Shown: positions 5,215-8,196 of the stretch, in pieces
Position numbering within the stretch: the stretch's first letter is position 1
How the letters are laid out: each line of letters starts with the position of its first letter
Assembly: GCA_002084505.1 (NCBI GenBank)
Contig: NBLK01000041.1
Location: 1-8,196, forward strand
DNA: 8,196 nt
Origin: Rickettsiaceae bacterium 4572_127
GTDB lineage: Bacteria; Pseudomonadota; Alphaproteobacteria; Rs-D84; NBLK01
Reading direction: 5' to 3'
Translations under genes and position numbers: made by a program
The notes under the pieces: generated by a model
Seen by the model: the letters and a program-made list of their open reading frames with translations, nothing else
Told to the model about the DNA's origin: nothing
The model's database searches: none

Positions 5215-5838
5215 ATGGCGAGACGCAGACGAATACCAACTAGAAAAATTTTACCAGATCCAAAATATGGAAGTGAACTTTTAGCTAAGTTTATAAATGT
5301 TGGAATGTTTTTTACTATATTTAGTTTATCAATTGTTGTTGGATGTAATGATGAATCGGCAAGTGAGTATTTTGCAAAAGGAGAAGCGGTAAAAAACGAA
5401 ATTATTCAACTTTCAGAAAAGAAAAAATGGGAAGATGATGATGAAAAAAAATATGAAGAACTGAAGAAAAAAGCACTTGATTTCTATGTAAAGGCTTCTG
5501 ACTTAGAGCCTAAAAATGTAAAATATAATGCAACGACAGCTTTTTATTATAAGCAAATTAAAAATTATAAAAAAGCAATAGAATATTATAATAAAGCTAT
5601 TGATAATTCAGAAAAACCAGATTGTGGGCATTACATAGTAAGGGCAGAAACAAAAGCTTTATTAGACGGATATACTTTAGATTCTGAAAAGGATTTTGAT
5701 AAAGCAATTGAATTTGCTCCAAGTAAATTAGCGGATGGATTTAACTTAAAAAAAGTTTATAAAAGACGGAAAGAAAATGCTAAAAAAAGAGGCAAAAAAG
5801 GTCGTTCAATGAGTGATTATCTTAAAAATGGTTTTTAA
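5215..5838 (+). CDS. In-frame fusion: S7 N-terminus (31 aa) to TPR lipoprotein-like protein
   Basis: Residues 1-31 match the start of ribosomal protein S7 (MARRRRIPTRKILPDPKYGS, then ELLAKFINVGM), up to the conserved Met of the FIN-x-x-M segment. After that, S7 sequence (normally WDGKKS and about 120 further residues) is absent. Instead residues 32-43 are hydrophobic (FFTIFSLSIVVG), followed by Cys44 in a lipobox (VVGC). Residues 45-75 are charged and coiled-coil-like. TPR-like helices follow: KKALDFYVKASDLEP (85-99), the clear unit YYKQIKNYKKAIEYYNKAI (111-129) and DSEKDFDKAIEFAPS (156-170). The end is very basic (KKRGKKGRS). K25 and the Arg-rich S7 start could act as the n-region of the signal peptide, giving an outer- or inner-membrane lipoprotein. 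Met31 (5305) could be the ancestral start, but it has no good ribosome binding site and no basic residues before the hydrophobic core. The rpsG ribosome binding site AAAAAAGGA is intact. It cannot act as S7. A natural fusion or an assembly chimera are both possible. Confidence 0.85.
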   Translation: MARRRRIPTRKILPDPKYGSELLAKFINVGMFFTIFSLSIVVGCNDESASEYFAKGEAVKNEIIQLSEKKKWEDDDEKKYEELKKKALDFYVKASDLEPKNVKYNATTAFYYKQIKNYKKAIEYYNKAIDNSEKPDCGHYIVRAETKALLDGYTLDSEKDFDKAIEFAPSKLADGFNLKKVYKRRKENAKKRGKKGRSMSDYLKNGF

Positions 5839-5897
5839 GAAGATCTTGCTTATTGAATAAATAAATCTTACAATTAAAATAAAGAAAGACACTAAAA

Positions 5898-7982
5898 ATG
5901 GCAGTAACATTAAAAAATTATAGAAATATCGGAATTATGGCACATATTGATGCTGGAAAAACGACTACTACTGAACGGATTTTGTATTACACTGGAAAAT
6001 CACACAAAATTGGTGAAGTTCATGATGGTGGTGCAACTATGGATTGGATGGAACAAGAGCAAGAGCGTGGAATTACAATTACTTCTGCAGCTACAACTTG
6101 TTATTGGGAAGCAAATGAAATCAAACATAGAATCAATATCATAGACACTCCGGGGCATGTTGATTTTACTGTTGAAGTTGAAAGATCTCTACGAGTTCTT
6201 GATGGAGCTGTTGCTGTATTTGATGCTGTCGCAGGAGTAGAACCTCAATCTGAAACTGTGTGGAGACAAGCTGATAAATATCGTGTTCCTAGAATGTGTT
6301 TTGTAAACAAAATGGATAGAACTGGTGCTGATTATTTCCGCTGTATTGATATGATTGTTGATCGCTTAGGTGCGACTCCATTGCCACTTTGTTTGCCAAT
6401 TGGAGTAGAAGAAGATTTTCAAGGAATCGTGGATTTAGTTCGCAACAAAGCAATCGTTTGGACTGGTGAAGATTTAGGTGCTAATTTTGATATTATTGAT
6501 ATTCCAGAACACTTAAAAGAAAAATCAGCTGAATATCGTGAAAAATTACTTGAGCTTGCTGTTGAACAAGACGATGCAGTTATGGAAGCATATTTAGACG
6601 GAACAGAACCTTCTATTGAAGACTTAAAAAAATGCATCCGTAAAGGAACTATTAACATGGACTTTGTTCCAATTTTATGTGGGACAGCTTTCAAAAATAA
6701 GGGGGTTCAACCACTTCTTGATGCTGTTGTTGATTATTTGCCTTCTCCATTAGATGTTCCTCCAATGCATGGACTTTCTCCAAAAACAGGAAAAGAAGAA
6801 CTTAGAAAAGCTGATGAAAACGAACCGTTTTCTGCTCTTGCTTTCAAAATTATGAATGACCCTTATGTTGGAAATCTAACTTTCGCACGAATTTATTCTG
6901 GAAAACTAGAAAGTGGATCGTATGTAATTAATGCTACAAATGAAAAACGAGAACGAATCGGACGGATGTTGTTGATGCATTCTAATAATCGTGAAGAAAT
7001 TAAAACTGCTACTGCTGGTGATATTGTTGCTCTTGTTGGTATGAAAGATACAGTGACAGGTGATACTTTATGTGCCGTGGACAAGCCAATTATTTTAGAA
7101 AAAATTGAATTTCCAGATCCAGTTATTGAAATTGCAGTTGAGCCTAAGACAAAAGCCGATGTTGAAAAAATGAGTTTAGCATTATCTCGTTTAGCAAAAG
7201 AAGATCCTTCTTTGAAAATTGAAACAGATCAAGAATCAGGACAAACAATTCTAAAAGGAATGGGAGAATTACATCTTGATATTATTGTTGATAGATTAAA
7301 AAGAGAATTTTCTGTTGAAGCCAATATAGGTGCGCCACAGGTTGCATATAGAGAAACAATTGCGAAACGATCAGAAATTGTTTATACTCATAAAAAACAA
7401 TCTGGTGGTTCAGGACAATTTGCTAAGGTTAAAATTGAATTCACTCCATTAGAAGCGGGCAAAGGCTATGAGTTTGAAAGCAAAGTTGTTGGTGGAAATG
7501 TTCCAAAAGAATATATACCAGGGGTTGAAAAAGGATTAAGAACTGCTCAACAAACAGGTATTCTTTGTGGATTCCCTTGCACAGACTTCAAAGCTGTTTT
7601 GATTGATGGTGGATATCATGAAGTTGATTCGTCTGTTTTAGCTTTTGAAATTGCCGCTCGTCATGCTTTTCGTGAAGGTATGAAAGAAGCAGGAGCAAAA
7701 ATTCTAGAACCTATGATGAAAGTGGAAGTTGTTACTCCTGAGGAATATATGGGAGACATTATTGGTGATTTAAATTCTCGTCGTGGAATGGTTGATAGCA
7801 TGGATAGTCGTGGAAATGCACGAGTTATAAATGCAAAAGTTCCTTTGGCTAATATGTTTGGATATGTGAAAACATTGCGATCATCAAGTCAAGGACGAGC
7901 ACAATTTTCAATGGTATTTTCTCACTATTCTGATGTTCCAGCAAATGTTGCATTAGAACTAAAGGAAAAGAATAATGGTTAG
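5898..7982 (+). CDS. fusA: Translation elongation factor G
   Basis: EF-G is the GTPase that drives translocation and, with ribosome recycling factor, subunit splitting. The 694-residue product is full length. GTP-binding motifs are all present: AHIDAGKTT (15-23, P loop), RGITI (57-61, switch I), DTPGH (83-87), NKMD (137-140) and CGTAF (261-265). Domain IV shows GGNVPKEYIPGVEKGLR and the tip loop GGYHEVDSS with H574, which enters the decoding site. Domain V ends with FGYVKTLRSSSQGRAQFSM. The ribosome binding site is weak (AAGAAAG, 5882-5888), so translation may depend on coupling or unstructured AT-rich leader. It sits in the conserved rpsL-(rpsG)-fusA-tuf order and ends in TAG. Confidence 0.98.
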   Translation: MAVTLKNYRNIGIMAHIDAGKTTTTERILYYTGKSHKIGEVHDGGATMDWMEQEQERGITITSAATTCYWEANEIKHRINIIDTPGHVDFTVEVERSLRVLDGAVAVFDAVAGVEPQSETVWRQADKYRVPRMCFVNKMDRTGADYFRCIDMIVDRLGATPLPLCLPIGVEEDFQGIVDLVRNKAIVWTGEDLGANFDIIDIPEHLKEKSAEYREKLLELAVEQDDAVMEAYLDGTEPSIEDLKKCIRKGTINMDFVPILCGTAFKNKGVQPLLDAVVDYLPSPLDVPPMHGLSPKTGKEELRKADENEPFSALAFKIMNDPYVGNLTFARIYSGKLESGSYVINATNEKRERIGRMLLMHSNNREEIKTATAGDIVALVGMKDTVTGDTLCAVDKPIILEKIEFPDPVIEIAVEPKTKADVEKMSLALSRLAKEDPSLKIETDQESGQTILKGMGELHLDIIVDRLKREFSVEANIGAPQVAYRETIAKRSEIVYTHKKQSGGSGQFAKVKIEFTPLEAGKGYEFESKVVGGNVPKEYIPGVEKGLRTAQQTGILCGFPCTDFKAVLIDGGYHEVDSSVLAFEIAARHAFREGMKEAGAKILEPMMKVEVVTPEEYMGDIIGDLNSRRGMVDSMDSRGNARVINAKVPLANMFGYVKTLRSSSQGRAQFSMVFSHYSDVPANVALELKEKNNG

Positions 7983-8041
7983 GGATGGCTGGAGTAAATC
8001 CTAAAAAAAATTAAGAAATTAATTTTCCCAAAACCGCTAGC

Positions 8042-8080
8042 GAACCTTTCGGGGTTCAAAATTAGGACACATGATGTGTC
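8042..8080 (+). promoter_or_regulatory. Two tandem hairpins in the fusA-tuf spacer
   Basis: GAACCT (8042-8047), loop TTCG, GGGTTC (8052-8057) forms a 6-bp stem including one T-G pair. GACACA (8066-8071), loop TGA, TGTGTC (8075-8080) forms a perfect 6-bp stem. The palindrome CGCTAGCG (8035-8042) abuts the first. No T-run follows, so neither is a standard terminator. They may stabilise processed tuf mRNA ends, modulate tuf expression, or be a small repeat. The T-loop-like GGGGTTCAAAA suggested a tRNA, but no cloverleaf could be built. Confidence 0.5.
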
Positions 8081-8116
8081 AGCCAACTTAACTAAATAAA
8101 GAAAAAGGATAAAATT

Positions 8117-8196
8117 ATGGCAAAAGAAAAATTTGACCGTTCCAAACCACATGTAAATATTGGAACAATCGGACATGTTGATCATGGAAAAACAAC
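8117..8196 (+). CDS. tuf: Translation elongation factor Tu, 5' part only
   Basis: EF-Tu carries aminoacyl-tRNA to the ribosome as a GTP complex. The 26 codons inside the window read MAKEKFDRSKPHVNIGTIGH followed by VDHGKTT, including the P-loop GHVDHGKTT, which is diagnostic for EF-Tu. The ATG is preceded by AAGGA (8105-8109) with 7-bp spacing. It continues past the window end. Its position after fusA is the classical str operon arrangement. Confidence 0.97.
   Translation, partial: MAKEKFDRSKPHVNIGTIGHVDHGKT

Noticed and set aside
8040..8085. tRNA gene between fusA and tuf
   Set aside because: GGGGTTCAAAA resembles a T-loop, but no acceptor stem, anticodon arm or cloverleaf can be formed around it.

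Overview
The window looks like a piece of an AT-rich alphaproteobacterial chromosome, most likely from a host-associated (Rickettsiales/Holosporales-like) lineage. This rests on the alphaproteobacterial character of S12 (C-terminal LDTQGVKDRKQRRS...YGAKKPK), S18, EF-G and the start of EF-Tu, on strong A/T codon bias, and on intergenic spaces packed with small palindromic and tandem repeats. The taxon is inferred; no 16S or other decisive marker is present.

Layout: (1) 1-434 is a gene-free mosaic of short GC-rich hairpin repeats in an AT-rich background. (2) A promoter candidate at 435-462 leads into rpsF-rpsR-rplI-tig (552-3008), a tightly packed, partly overlapping operon for 30S/50S proteins and the ribosome-bound chaperone trigger factor. 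(3) 3009-3492 is a second repeat mosaic: two copies of a three-arm GC-rich hairpin element (opposite orientations), an 8-bp microsatellite and a 48-bp tandem repeat. (4) 3493-4116 is a Nudix hydrolase gene split by about 190 bp of foreign-looking sequence; its C-terminal half resumes in the same frame and its stop overlaps the start of rubrerythrin. (5) 4116-4676 is rubrerythrin, a peroxide-detoxifying diiron protein. (6) A near-consensus promoter (4704-4732) drives a str operon, rpsL - [rpsG'::TPR lipoprotein] - fusA - tuf (partial).

The most striking feature is in the str operon. Where rpsG (S7, about 156 aa) should lie, only its first 31 codons remain, fused in frame to a TPR-containing lipoprotein-like sequence with a lipobox (VVGC). 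The arginine/lysine-rich S7 start plus the following hydrophobic stretch reads as a plausible lipoprotein signal peptide. No other S7 sequence is in the window. Either the essential rpsG is elsewhere in the genome and this locus has been captured by a lipoprotein gene, or the join is an assembly or recombination artefact. Other points of note are covarying stems in the three-copy palindromic element, the interrupted Nudix gene, and two tandem hairpins in the fusA-tuf spacer.
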